From the NCBI GenBank assembly GCA_035638495.1, contig DASQZW010000248.1, positions 1 to 23,814 of the forward strand: a DNA stretch of 23,814 nucleotides, written 5' to 3'. The notes beneath the pieces are model-generated. The model saw nothing but the letters and a program-made list of their open reading frames with translations, was not told the origin of the DNA and ran no database searches. Positions 14,901 to 23,642 of the stretch are shown piece after piece; position 1 is the stretch's first letter, and the number at the start of each line of letters is the position of its first letter. Source of the stretch: CF-161 sp035638495 (GTDB lineage Bacteria; Chloroflexota; Dormibacteria; Dormibacterales; Dormibacteraceae). The translations under genes and the position numbers were made by a program.

Positions 14901-17900
14901 CCGATGGCGCCGCTCTTCGTGGGAGCCTGGTCCTGGATCAGCCGCAGCTGCCCGTCGAAGACCTTGACTTCGTTGTTGTAGTTGCCGTCGTCGCGCAGCG
15001 TCGAGGTCGTCACGGTCGTCGGCACCCCGACGCTGTTGCTGACCGCGTACGCGAACTTGTCGTCGGGGCTCGCGCCGCCCGACTGGGAGTGCAGCGGGCT
15101 CCACGCGGCCGTCAGCCGGCCGAGCCCGTCGTACGTCTTCGTCGTCAGCTCGCCGTTGACGTCGCTCTCGGAGATGGGCAGGTTGCGCCCGGGATCGAGG
15201 GTCGTCGTGGTGGTCCAGCCCATCGGGTTCTTCGTCGTCACCGTATCCGGTGACGCGCCCGGGGTGGAGTAGGTCGTCGTGGTGGTGTGGCCGTCGGCGT
15301 CGGTGACCGACGTCGGCCGGCCGTACGCGTCCACCGCGGACGTGCTCTGCGTCACGTATGCCGGGCTCCCCGGCGCCGAGTACGAGTCGACCGCGTCGAC
15401 TGCGGTCGGGTCACCCGCGCCGCTCAGCGCGCCGAGCGACGTGGACGAGTCGTAGAAGGTCCGCGTGTCGGACACCGTGTTGGCCGTGGTCGCCGTCGTG
15501 CCGCAGGCACCCTGGACGGCCGTGACGCGGTCCGGATAGGTGAGCATGTTGCGGCCCGTGTCCTGCGCGTAGGAGGTGCTGGTGCACACCTCCGGCACGG
15601 CCGGCGTGCCGTCGCCCTTGTTGTCCGAGGTGACGGCCCGCCCGGAGTGGTCGAACGTGGTGTCCGTCTCGGTCTTGCGCCACGAGCCGTCATGCCAGCG
15701 CAGGTAGCCGCGCGACTCGCCGGTCGCCTGCATGCGCGCCACCAGCGAGGGCATCGAGTTCGCCTGCGACTCCGTGGCGGTGGAGGAATACGTCCACGGG
15801 CCGTTCACCTGCTTGGTCTGCGCCGCCCCGCCAGTGCCCAGCAGGGACTGGGCCTCGAGGACCTCCCCCTCCAGCCACGCGGAGTCCGTCACGCTGTCGC
15901 CGACCGAGTCGGAGACCGTGACCGAGCGCGTCGAACCATCCTTCAGGTGGTCGCCGTCCATGCCCTGCAGGTAGGTCGTGACGGTCTGGGTGGGCACCGC
16001 CTCGACGGACGCCACCCCGGCGGTGGTCGTCACGGTGCGGTAGCCGCGGAACTGCCCCCAGGCGCGCTGGGATGACTTGGTGAGCGGCGAGTCGTCCCGG
16101 TGCCACGCGATGCCCGCGTACTTGTACGCGGTCACCTGCGCTTCCGACCAGGCCGGGGGCGCGACCGTGTCGTTGACCGTGACCATCGTGACCGGGTACG
16201 TGTTGAACCAGTCCTCGATGGGCCCCGTCCCGTCGGTCGGGGTCCAGAACGCCGGGAAGCAGCTCATCGTGTTCGTGTCCTCGCTCGCCGGCATGACGTT
16301 GCTCACCCGGGAGCACTGGGGCTGGGCGTAGGACACGACGATCTGCGCCCCGGACTCGGTCGTGATCGAGTCCATCCGCGGCCGGTAGAGCGCGGCGGTG
16401 CCGGTCGTCGCGCCGTCCACCCGGTTCGGCATCTCGTCCGCGACGAACGTCAGCGCGGGAAGGCCGACCGCGCTCCCGCCGCCCAGCGTGTCGCTGCCGG
16501 TGTGCTGGATGGAGCTGAGCCACATGACCGCCACCGTGCCGTCACCCTGGTCGGTCGCGCAGTCGCCGTTGGTGCAGGAGACCACGCCCGCCTGTGGCGC
16601 CGGGAAGATCTGGGACAGCGCGTAGCTGTCCACGGTGTGGTACGCGGTGCCCACCAGGACCTGGGTGGTGATGGACGTCAGGCGCTTGGTGGTGAAGAAC
16701 GTCGGGTTGTAGTTCGAGCACGAGCCGGACTGGGTCGCGCAGATCAGGTCGAAGGGCACGTCCGGCCAGTGCGAGGCCGTGGACGAGCTCAGGTTCGAGT
16801 TCGCGCAGTTGGTGAAGGTCGAGGTCGTGATGCAGCGCTCGGAGACGCCGAAGTTGACGACGGCCAGCGGCTTCGCAGCGGCGATCGCGTCGGCGAGCCG
16901 GTACCCGTAGGAGATCGACTGCAGGTACCCGCCGCGGGTGTAGAGGGTGTTGGTCCCGGTGCCGTTGCCCTGTCCGAACCCGCGGTCGTAGTAGTTCGTC
17001 TCCGTCGCCCACGAGTAGCTCTGGAGGTCGCCGTGCGGGCCGACCACGTACGACAGGTTCCAGCGCCAGGACATGTTCGGGACGAACGACTTCGTGCCGT
17101 CGGACGAGGAGTTGCACGACAATCCGGGCGGGCCGTCGCCTGACTTGGGGCAGTAGATCGGCTCGGTCCACGCTGACTGCGCGGCCGCCCCGGTCGAGTC
17201 GGTGGTCGGCAGGTGGTCGCGGCCGAAGTAGTACTGGGTCCCATCCGGCGTGATGACCTCCCACGCCTCGCCCTGCCACGCGCCGTTGTCGACGCCGGTC
17301 AGCGCGATTACCTTCGTGCCGTCGTCGTTCTGCAGCTTCCAGGTGCCGCTCGAGTCGTCGCGCACCAGGACCGACGAGTGGGCGCCCAGGGAGAGCACGA
17401 CCTGGTTGCCGCCCCAGCAGAGGTCGCCCGAGTTGGAGATGCCGTCCTGCGAGCAGGGCAGGTAGGAGCGCTCGACGAAGCCGGGCGTGTACTCCCAGCC
17501 GTCCCCGAGCCACGAGGCCTGCGCGGCGACGGCCGAGGTGCGGCCGTCCACGCTGCCGGAGTCGTACGCGAGGGTGACGTTCGGCGCCGATCCGCCGGGC
17601 GGCGGCGGGACCTGGATCGGGTACGAGTACGTGAAGCTCCCTGAGTTGCTCCCCGCCGACCACTGGCCGGACGGCGCGAGGGACGTCGCGCTGTAGACGC
17701 CGACGCCGCCCGTCGTGCCCGATGTGGCCGCCACGACCGTGGTCGCGCTGGTCGCCGCGGCCTGCGCGGCCGGCCGCGCCCCGCCGGCCGCGACCTGCGG
17801 GTCGCCGAGCCGCACCTGCGCGGTGAGCGTTCCCGTCCGCGTGTCGTTCCGCGTCATCAGCGGGGTCTGTGCGCGGCACGCCGCCACCTCCGGAGTGGTC

Positions 17901-18487
17901 AGCGCGCACGCCGGCAGCGTGACCAGCCGCAGCCGGCTGCCGTAGCCGCCGCCGTACGCGGCCGCGAACGCCACGTAGTCGAGCGACACCTGGAGCGCCG
18001 TCGCGGCGGCCGCGCCGTCCGCCCGCTCGACCGTGAACAGCACGCCGTTGACGCCCGCCCGCAGCGCGGCGTCGTGCGAGGCGAACGCGACCGCCGCCGA
18101 ACGTGCGCCGGTGGCCGAGGCGTCCGCCGAGGCCACGGTGACGGGCAGCGATCCCGCCCGGGAAGGCGCGGCGCTCACGGCCATGCTCGCGCTCCCGGCC
18201 GGCCAGGAGACCCTCGGCGCTGCGAACGGCCGCGCCGGCAGCCCCTGCGTGACGGTCGTCGGCCGTGCCGAAGCCGGGCGCGCCGGATGGCCCGGGACCG
18301 AGGGAGTCGCCTGGACCCCGCCGGGCCGCCACAGCCGCTGCGCCGGGACGGCCCCGCCGGTTGGCGGAGAGGCTCCCAGGAGCAGCGGCGCCAGGAGCGC
18401 CAGAGCGCCGAACGCAACCACGCCACGGGGCGCGCGTCGATCGCGCCTGCCCATGTGCAAACCGGTCGACCGAAGTGTGGCCACCAC
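11936..18487 (-). CDS. Giant secreted RHS/YD-repeat protein
   Basis: A 2183-residue protein of the actinobacterial RHS-repeat family, counted from GTG 18487. GGAGGGGGG lies 5 nt upstream of that codon, whereas the longest frame (to 18667) has no SD. ATG 18454 is an alternative. An Arg-rich segment and hydrophobic core (VVAFGALALLAPLLLGA) form a signal sequence. After a Pro/Ala-rich region comes a typical N-terminal domain (FTYSYPIQVPPPPGGSAPN, LGDGWEYTPGF). About ten YD repeats follow, such as KTYDGLGRL, SYDPWGRV and FTYDRQNRL. They lead to the RHS core with GLSLLGARQYDSVTGRFLS and finally DPTGL at about 1922-1926. RHS repeats form a large beta-spiral shell that can encapsulate a C-terminal domain. 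The last 257 residues (11939-12709) are the variable tip: proline-rich first, then a Gly- and beta-rich segment with no recognised toxin motif. It is divergent from the LamG gene. Confidence 0.93.
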   Translation of the reverse strand: MVATLRSTGLHMGRRDRRAPRGVVAFGALALLAPLLLGASPPTGGAVPAQRLWRPGGVQATPSVPGHPARPASARPTTVTQGLPARPFAAPRVSWPAGSASMAVSAAPSRAGSLPVTVASADASATGARSAAVAFASHDAALRAGVNGVLFTVERADGAAAATALQVSLDYVAFAAAYGGGYGSRLRLVTLPACALTTPEVAACRAQTPLMTRNDTRTGTLTAQVRLGDPQVAAGGARPAAQAAATSATTVVAATSGTTGGVGVYSATSLAPSGQWSAGSNSGSFTYSYPIQVPPPPGGSAPNVTLAYDSGSVDGRTSAVAAQASWLGDGWEYTPGFVERSYLPCSQDGISNSGDLCWGGNQVVLSLGAHSSVLVRDDSSGTWKLQNDDGTKVIALTGVDNGAWQGEAWEVITPDGTQYYFGRDHLPTTDSTGAAAQSAWTEPIYCPKSGDGPPGLSCNSSSDGTKSFVPNMSWRWNLSYVVGPHGDLQSYSWATETNYYDRGFGQGNGTGTNTLYTRGGYLQSISYGYRLADAIAAAKPLAVVNFGVSERCITTSTFTNCANSNLSSSTASHWPDVPFDLICATQSGSCSNYNPTFFTTKRLTSITTQVLVGTAYHTVDSYALSQIFPAPQAGVVSCTNGDCATDQGDGTVAVMWLSSIQHTGSDTLGGGSAVGLPALTFVADEMPNRVDGATTGTAALYRPRMDSITTESGAQIVVSYAQPQCSRVSNVMPASEDTNTMSCFPAFWTPTDGTGPIEDWFNTYPVTMVTVNDTVAPPAWSEAQVTAYKYAGIAWHRDDSPLTKSSQRAWGQFRGYRTVTTTAGVASVEAVPTQTVTTYLQGMDGDHLKDGSTRSVTVSDSVGDSVTDSAWLEGEVLEAQSLLGTGGAAQTKQVNGPWTYSSTATESQANSMPSLVARMQATGESRGYLRWHDGSWRKTETDTTFDHSGRAVTSDNKGDGTPAVPEVCTSTSYAQDTGRNMLTYPDRVTAVQGACGTTATTANTVSDTRTFYDSSTSLGALSGAGDPTAVDAVDSYSAPGSPAYVTQSTSAVDAYGRPTSVTDADGHTTTTTYSTPGASPDTVTTKNPMGWTTTTTLDPGRNLPISESDVNGELTTKTYDGLGRLTAAWSPLHSQSGGASPDDKFAYAVSNSVGVPTTVTTSTLRDDGNYNNEVKVFDGQLRLIQDQAPTKSGAIGRLLTDTHYNSLAQSVKTTGAYSDASTNPTTTLFVAQNDSVIPVESESFYDGLGRPVRTLTVADGVNQWTTTTGYPGVDQTDVTPPAGGTPTTRFSDVLGRTAASWTYVGAAAPTDSTTDAAVATYTFTPAGSISTMQDAAGNTWRYSYDLHGRQTKLVDPGSGTSTRTYSPGGELLATTDARGTQLSYTYDALGRKTGEYNTTGGAGETASTQLAAWTFDTVARGQPASNSRYANGAADATQTYTETVLGYTAIYQPTGTSVTIPSAEGALAGTYQSTMQYSATTSTLSGQHYLAEGGLPKEQVNFSYDLGGTLSGFGGSFVYLNSVSYDPWGRVLQTNFGAFGKQLARTQTYDQPTGRLLTQSDGLQTLSSPLATTSYTYTQAGSITSETTSQNGVATADTQCFTYDRQNRLTSAWTDTSGVNSSSSAQVFGIGGCKDSAPVAGKVTGGPAPYWQSYSYDALGDRVDETSHDTSVSSTANNVTQTLTYNGYNAGTGATTAASQPGAVQSVTTSGPGGTTTSGYTYDASGNTLTRLGQSFTYDAEEHTKSVTSTATNTTSQYLYAGDGSLLIQRDPAASLVTLYLPYGEEIHLNTGAATLSGLRSYTASPDGIVLVRSSAGTLTYELTDSRGTATTSVDASSLAVTRRYVDPYGSARGAPAPGWPDQRGYLGKPTDPTSGLSLLGARQYDSVTGRFLSVDPILEAGDHRQMDGYAYSGDDPVNTSDPTGLMIWCDGGPCGYVPRPRPVAPPPPPPPRPSTGPDYFIFEFDFSFKIPIQIPYLAPYRPIAPITYLNPYPPPRPTLKPPRLNIGSLISPCGQLGFGATFCTRPSNPFAGLGQMFGQNQAKERGGVQPLPGWTQLSPQIGLFTRTIYVPVTVSISYIHARNGHSFLAVAAGPSTGNWTEPETDASVSVRMGYFADSKPLSSGEIDHELAGPFIAAGGNVALGSAAVVKNFQHGMAEEFGIAGTRSLAAGAVMVGYSWRIG
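11939..12709 (-). other. Variable C-terminal tip of the RHS protein
   Basis: This is the 257-codon extension after the RHS core's DPTGL. It begins with a Cys-containing stretch and a polyproline linker (PPPPPPP). An aromatic alternating segment follows (DYFIFEFDFSFKIPIQIP), then more proline-rich sequence. The final roughly 120 residues are Gly- and Val-rich, such as HSFLAVAAGPSTG and GGNVALGSAAVVKNFQHG, and the protein ends GYSWRIG. In polymorphic toxins this position holds the effector domain. I see no HNH, deaminase, ADP-ribosyltransferase or protease signature here. Confidence 0.6.
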
Positions 18488-18492
18488 CCAAG

Positions 18493-18501
18493 CCCCCCTC
18501 C
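18493..18501 (-). promoter_or_regulatory. Ribosome binding site deciding the RHS GTG start
   Basis: GGAGGGGGG on the minus strand stands 5 nt before GTG 18487. It is the only strong SD in the N-terminal region of this frame, and places the start just ahead of the signal peptide. Confidence 0.6.
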
Positions 18502-18655
18502 GCATCACCGACCAGCGGGCAGCCCCACGCCCTGCCCTCTCGACGCCCTCATTGTCGTCCGACAGGACCGCGCGGGGAACCCCCAGATGCGCGGCAAGTG
18601 GGGTACGGTAGCCGATGCCGGCGGCCGGCGCTGAGATCCGGGGCGCCGATGCATT
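18502..18655. promoter_or_regulatory. Divergent intergenic region between RHS and LamG genes
   Basis: Only about 180 bp separate the start codons of the two giant secreted-protein genes, so promoters for both must lie here or within the opposing 5' ends. I could not find convincing -35/-10 pairs on either strand. A TACGGT hexamer at about 18604-18609 is a weak -10 candidate for the plus-strand gene. The shared region suggests co-regulation. Confidence 0.4.
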
Positions 18656-18669
18656 GGGAGGGGACAAGG

Positions 18670-21600
18670 ATGTGGTCTGACGTCGCGACCCGCGTGAGTC
18701 GGCTCCAGTTCTCCAAGGTCCTGTCCCAGGTGGGCATCGTGGCGCTCGGCGCGGCGGCAGCCGCCCTGCCCGCGCTCCCCGCGCAGGCGGCCTCCCGGGC
18801 GGTCACGGGCGATCCCCACATGACGGCTCGGGCGGCCGCCATGTCGACCGGCAGGGCAGTTCCGATCGCCGCGCTGACCACCGAGGACTCGACCACGGTC
18901 GCCAACCCGGACGGCTCGTTCACCCTCACGACGACCGTGCTGCCGACACGGATGCGCAGCGCTTGGGGCGGCTGGGTGGACGTCGATCCGACGCTGCGGA
19001 AGCGCGCGGACGGGTCGATCTCGACGACCGCGACGCCGAACTCCCTGACCCTGTCGGGTGGGGGGAGCGGCCCGCTGGTCTCGGTCGCCGACCGCTCCGG
19101 ACACGCCCTCGCGCTCTCAGTCCCCGTCGCGCTGCCCGCGCCGCTCCTCTCCGGCGCCACGGCGACGTACACCGGCGTCTACCGGGGGATCGACCTGGTG
19201 GTCACCGCTCAGACTTCCGGCGGGTTCAGCGAGGTGTTCGTCGTCCACGACGCCGCCGCGGCGGCCGCCGCCTCGAGCCTGCGGTTCACGGCCGCGCTGC
19301 GCGGGCTCCGGCTGGCGGCGGACGGCTCCGGCAACCTCCAGGCGGTGGACGTTACCAGCGGCCAGGCGGTCATGACCTCGCCCCCCGCGGCGATGTGGGA
19401 TTCGGCCACCGGGGCCGCGGCCGTCGACGACGCCGCGGAGAACGGCACCGTGACGACCACTCGCTCCAGCGCGAGCGGACCCGGCCGGCAGGCCCACGTG
19501 GCGGCGCTTCCGGTCAGTGTCGACGCCGGCGGCCTGACCCTGGGCGGCGACCCTTCGGCGCTCCGCGCGGTGCCGGTGTACCCGCTGTACCTGGACCCGA
19601 CGTGGAACCTGCCGACCAGCCCCAGCGGGAGGCAGCACTACGCTCAGGTGCAGGGCGCCTCCGCCTGCCGGACGTTCACGTACTACGACAACGTCTCGCA
19701 GCCGGGCGTCGGTCAGAACGACTTCGACTCGTGCATCGGCGCATTCCGCTCCTTCTACCAGGTCGACACCAGCGCCCTGAATCCCAACTTCGTGATCACG
19801 TCGTCCACCCTGAAGATCAACGAGGTGTTCTCGGCCTGGAACTCCTGCGGGCAGGGCTCCGAGAGCATCGCCGTCAAGTGGACCAGCAAGATCTTCTCGG
19901 GCATCAACTGGAACGACCAGCCCACCGTGGACTCGCGCGGCAACCCCATCACCACCAAGACGCTCAAGTCGGTGGGCAACACCGCCGGGACCATGTGCTC
20001 GGGCGGCGTCGTGCCCGGGGATTTCGACATGAAGGAAGCGATGTTGAAGGTGGCCGCCGGCAACTTCACCAACCTCACGTTCGGCATGTATGGCAACGAG
20101 ACCGCCGGCAGCCACAGCCTGGAGCGGTTCAACAACAACCCGTCGGTCCTGACCGTCTACGACATCAAGCCCAACGCCCCCGGCAATCTGCAGGCCAGCC
20201 CCGCCCCGGTCAACAGCGCGGGCGCCGTCGACCAGGGCTGCGGCAGCGCCGGCCCCGGATTCCTCGGGCTCACCAATCTCGGCGGCGCGCACGTCGCCAC
20301 GCTGTCGGCGACGCTGTCGAGCCCGATCGCCGCGGCTCAGATGGACGGGATCTTCACGCTGAGCGACGCCACGACCGGCACCACCGCCGCCACCCTCACC
20401 TCCACCGGCTTCGTCACCACCGGCAGCGGCGGCACCGCGGTCTCCGTGCACACGCCGAACCTCACGGACGGCCACCACTACACCTGGTCTGTCGTGGCCA
20501 ACGACCAGTACTTCAAGTCGGGGGCGTCCACGACCTGCGAGTTCATCGTCGACCAGACGCCTCCGACGAACCCAACGATCACGTCCACCGACTTCCCGCC
20601 CTCGGGCAGCGGCACCCCCAGCACGAAGACCAACGGCCAGACCGGCACCCTGACGCTGACCAGTTCGGACCCCAACCCGAACAGTGGAGCGGGCTCGGGG
20701 ATGAAGGGCTTCGCGTTCTCGCTGGACAGCCCGGTCCCGAGCAGCGGCTTCACCGTCACGCCCAGCTCCGGCTCGCTGGCGGTGAGCGTCACCCCGCCGC
20801 AGTGGGGCACGCACACCCTGTACGCGAAGGCGCTGGACAACGCCGGCAACGCCTCGGGGCAGTCGCAGTACAGCTTCTATGTGCCGTGGAACCCGGCCCA
20901 GAAGGTCTCGGCTGGCGACGTCAGCGGTGACGGGATCGCGGACCTGGTCACGGCCACCAGCGCCGGGGACCTGGTCGAGTTCCTCGGCAACGCCGACCCG
21001 GCCGCCACGCCGGTCACCCTGAGCGTTCCCGCCGACAGCCCCGACGGACTGGGCACCCCCTGGAACAAGTTCCTGCTCACGCACCGGGGGTCGTTCACCA
21101 ACCAGGGCGTCGACGACCTCTGGGCGTACGACTCGGCCAACCACGGCCTGTACCTCTACAAGAACTCGGGCACCAACCCGTTCGAGAACACCGGCAACGT
21201 GGTGACCGTCACCAAGGCCGACGTCGTCACCGACGCGGTGAACATCAGCCCCACCAGTCCCGACAATCCCAACACGGCCTGCGCCACCACCAGCACGGGC
21301 AGCTGCGCCGGCTACGACAACACCGACTGGAGCACACTGACCCAGCTGCTGGCCGTCGGCGACTTCTACGCAGGCACGTCTGTGCCGATCTTCGACAACG
21401 GCGCCCCCGGGATGCTGACCGTCGAGGGCGACAGCCTCTGGTACTACCAGGGCCAGACGAGCCAGTTCTACCTGGGCACCGCGATCCAGCTCGGCACCAG
21501 CGGCTGGGGCGGCGTCACGCTGCTGGCGCCCGGCACCGTGAACGGCAAGCCGGCGCTGTGGGCGCGAGACAATGCGACCGGCGCGATCCTCCAGTACACG

Positions 21601-22491
21601 ATCACGTTCGACGCCAGCGGGTTCCCGGTCAACCTCGGCACCCCGAGCAGCGGCACCGCCCTTCCCATCCCCGGCAGCGTCACGTTCCCAAGGGCCCTGT
21701 ACCCGGCGGCCGCCTCCCCGGGCGACCTGCGCGGCACGGGCTTCCCCGACCTGGTCGTCACCACCACGGCCGGCCGTGTGATCGACTATCCGGGCGCCGC
21801 GCCCACCAGCGCGGGGCTGGCCACGTTCGGCAGCCCGGTCACGCTCGGCGCCGCCGCCGGGATCACCCACGACTGGCCGCTGACCGACGGCTCCGGCACC
21901 ACGGCGGCGGACATCGTGGGCGGAGCCAGCGCCACACTGTCCAGCGGGGCGAGCTGGGCGACGGACGCGACGCACGGCACCGTGGTCGCGCTGAACGGGA
22001 CCAGCGGCTACCTGACCCTGCCCCAGCAGATGATCTCGGGCGGCGACAGCCTCACGCTGAGCGTCACGTTCAAGGCGACGGCTGGCACCAACGGCATCCT
22101 GGTCTCGACTGGCCACGACGTGCCGGCCAACCTCAACAGCGGCGCGATGCCGGTGATGTACATCGGCACGGACGGCAAGCTGTACGCGCAGTACTGGACC
22201 GGCGCCGTCAAGCCCATCGTCAGCGCGACCGTCGTCAACGACGGGAACTGGCACACCGCCACGCTCGCCGGGGCCGCCACGACCCAGACGCTGTTCCTCG
22301 ACGGCGTGCGCGTCGGCAGCCAGAACGGGACGATCCAGAACGTCGATCCGCTCGACTTCGCCGGAGCGGGCGTGTTCAACACCGATGCCTGGATCAACGC
22401 GCCCGGCGGAACGAGCGCGATCCACGCCAGCTACTTCACGGGGGACCTGTCCGAGATCCGGTTCTACGCGACGGCGCAGAGCACCGGCTAG
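18670..22491 (+). CDS. Large secreted LamG/FG-GAP-type adhesin-like protein
   Basis: A 1273-residue exported protein. ATG 18670 is selected because GGGAGGGG (18656-18663) lies 6 nt upstream. Upstream in-frame codons, including ATG 18649, lack this. Residues 1-40 form a signal peptide ending ALPAQA-A. Next comes a beta-rich N-terminal region (about 45-310), then a DNRLRE-like carbohydrate-binding-type region (about 315-500) with DTSALNPNFVITSSTLKI. Two Ig-like or fibronectin-like segments follow, then FG-GAP/VCBS-like sequence (SAGDVSGDGIADLVTA, about 747, and DLRGTGFPDLVVTT further on). A C-terminal LamG jelly-roll domain starts near 1066 (HDWPLTDGSGTTAADI; DGNWHTATLAG). No catalytic residues are apparent, so it is probably a matrix, sugar-binding or adhesion protein. 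It lacks a sortase motif and ends without a membrane anchor. Proteins of this layout are commonly encoded beside RHS genes in actinomycetes. Confidence 0.88.
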   Translation: MWSDVATRVSRLQFSKVLSQVGIVALGAAAAALPALPAQAASRAVTGDPHMTARAAAMSTGRAVPIAALTTEDSTTVANPDGSFTLTTTVLPTRMRSAWGGWVDVDPTLRKRADGSISTTATPNSLTLSGGGSGPLVSVADRSGHALALSVPVALPAPLLSGATATYTGVYRGIDLVVTAQTSGGFSEVFVVHDAAAAAAASSLRFTAALRGLRLAADGSGNLQAVDVTSGQAVMTSPPAAMWDSATGAAAVDDAAENGTVTTTRSSASGPGRQAHVAALPVSVDAGGLTLGGDPSALRAVPVYPLYLDPTWNLPTSPSGRQHYAQVQGASACRTFTYYDNVSQPGVGQNDFDSCIGAFRSFYQVDTSALNPNFVITSSTLKINEVFSAWNSCGQGSESIAVKWTSKIFSGINWNDQPTVDSRGNPITTKTLKSVGNTAGTMCSGGVVPGDFDMKEAMLKVAAGNFTNLTFGMYGNETAGSHSLERFNNNPSVLTVYDIKPNAPGNLQASPAPVNSAGAVDQGCGSAGPGFLGLTNLGGAHVATLSATLSSPIAAAQMDGIFTLSDATTGTTAATLTSTGFVTTGSGGTAVSVHTPNLTDGHHYTWSVVANDQYFKSGASTTCEFIVDQTPPTNPTITSTDFPPSGSGTPSTKTNGQTGTLTLTSSDPNPNSGAGSGMKGFAFSLDSPVPSSGFTVTPSSGSLAVSVTPPQWGTHTLYAKALDNAGNASGQSQYSFYVPWNPAQKVSAGDVSGDGIADLVTATSAGDLVEFLGNADPAATPVTLSVPADSPDGLGTPWNKFLLTHRGSFTNQGVDDLWAYDSANHGLYLYKNSGTNPFENTGNVVTVTKADVVTDAVNISPTSPDNPNTACATTSTGSCAGYDNTDWSTLTQLLAVGDFYAGTSVPIFDNGAPGMLTVEGDSLWYYQGQTSQFYLGTAIQLGTSGWGGVTLLAPGTVNGKPALWARDNATGAILQYTITFDASGFPVNLGTPSSGTALPIPGSVTFPRALYPAAASPGDLRGTGFPDLVVTTTAGRVIDYPGAAPTSAGLATFGSPVTLGAAAGITHDWPLTDGSGTTAADIVGGASATLSSGASWATDATHGTVVALNGTSGYLTLPQQMISGGDSLTLSVTFKATAGTNGILVSTGHDVPANLNSGAMPVMYIGTDGKLYAQYWTGAVKPIVSATVVNDGNWHTATLAGAATTQTLFLDGVRVGSQNGTIQNVDPLDFAGAGVFNTDAWINAPGGTSAIHASYFTGDLSEIRFYATAQSTG

Positions 22492-22552
22492 TCGCGGGCG
22501 CGGGCACTCACGGCAACACGAAGCCGGGCCGCGCCGGCCTGAGCACAGGCGA

Positions 22553-23530
22553 TCACCCGCCGATGCGGCGCCGGACCCAGCGGAGTGTTGCGTGGGCGTA
22601 CGCCCGCTGGTTGGCCCGCCCGCCCGGCATCGCCGGGTCCTCGGAGCCAAGCGACATCCACCAGTAGCTGCCGGCCGCGGCCAGCAGGACGACGTCGATG
22701 CAGGCTGGCGCCACGTCGCGGGTCAGCGGGTGAGTGCGGACGAGCCGCTCCGCGTCCCCGCCCCCCTCCGCATTGACCGTCGCCGCGAACAGCAGCAGGT
22801 CCAGCCACGGCGCGCCGTTGCAGGTCCAGGCCCAGTCGATGACGACCACGCCCCCGTCGGACGTGAGCAGCAGGTTGTCGGAGCGGAGGTCGGTGTGGAG
22901 CAGCGCGTCCCCTCCCACGAGCTCGGCCAGGTCCGTCCCTTCAGCGGCAAGGCGGTGCAGCTGATGGCAGAACCATGAATCGACATCGGGGGGCGGGGAA
23001 GCGGCAAGCCGCCGCCAGCCGCTCAGGAAGGCGGCATTGCCTTCCATCTCCGCGAAGCCGGGGGCATCAGGCAACGGCGAGGGTCGCAGCGCGGCGCCCA
23101 GGTCGGACAGCGTGGCGGCCACCCGGTCCAGCTCGTCCGGCCACCAGGGCACGGTGGGCTGCCGGCCGTCGATCTCCTCGTAAACGAGTGCGACCCATTC
23201 GCCGTCGTCGCACACGCCGAGGAGGCGCGGAACGGGCAGGCCCTGCGGCAGGCGGGGCATGACGGCGGCCTCGCTGCGATAGAGCTCGAAGCTGGGCCGG
23301 TGGACGTCGATGCCGAGCGCCTTGACGAAGGCCCTCCGGCCGTCCGCCAGGCGGAGCCGAGCCGCGGCGCCGGGCGAGAACCCGCCCTCCTGCGTCACGG
23401 CTTCGACCACCGGCGCGCCGAGGACCGCTTCGACCGCGCCCCGTACGTGGCCCGGGACCTGCTGCCAGGCGAGGCGGCGGCCACTGGCCCGAGGCGCTCG
23501 CGGGGTGGCATCGGGCGGGGTGGAGCTCAT
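22553..23530 (-). CDS. Aminoglycoside phosphotransferase (APH)-like kinase
   Basis: A 325-residue protein of the APH/choline-kinase-like fold, counted from ATG 23530. A GTG at 23569 would add 13 residues, and neither start has a clear SD. Kinase landmarks are the Lys70 strand (RRAFVKA), an acidic helix residue at about Glu87 (YRSEAAVMPRL), the hinge (VALVYEEIDGR), the catalytic loop LLHTDLRSDNLLL with Asp214 and Asn219, and the metal-binding IDWAWTC (Asp232). All are intact, so it is probably an active small-molecule kinase. Family members phosphorylate aminoglycosides, macrolides, choline, homoserine or other hydroxylated compounds. Distant relatives of this type usually have unknown metabolic substrates, and resistance should not be assumed. 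It converges on the LamG gene with 61 nt between the stops, and a tRNA fragment lies just upstream. Confidence 0.9.
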   Translation of the reverse strand: MSSTPPDATPRAPRASGRRLAWQQVPGHVRGAVEAVLGAPVVEAVTQEGGFSPGAAARLRLADGRRAFVKALGIDVHRPSFELYRSEAAVMPRLPQGLPVPRLLGVCDDGEWVALVYEEIDGRQPTVPWWPDELDRVAATLSDLGAALRPSPLPDAPGFAEMEGNAAFLSGWRRLAASPPPDVDSWFCHQLHRLAAEGTDLAELVGGDALLHTDLRSDNLLLTSDGGVVVIDWAWTCNGAPWLDLLLFAATVNAEGGGDAERLVRTHPLTRDVAPACIDVVLLAAAGSYWWMSLGSEDPAMPGGRANQRAYAHATLRWVRRRIGG

Positions 23531-23642
23531 ACGCGAAGGATGGGCGGCAGACTGGGAAGAGTTCCGCACACCAGGGTGGGTCGCTACCGGCTACTCGCCC
23601 GCGATCTGACCGATGGGAGCCCCTGGATCGGGCCATGGAGAA

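Noticed and set aside
13124..15253. 709-codon plus-strand frame inside the RHS gene
   Set aside because: It is an Arg/Val/Gly-rich antisense artefact. The minus-strand frame carries clear YD repeats.
19117..22650. 1177-codon open frame antisense to the LamG gene
   Set aside because: It is a Gly/Arg/Val-rich shadow of a high-GC gene. It has no domain pattern or signal, while the plus-strand frame has a signal peptide, SD and recognisable domains.
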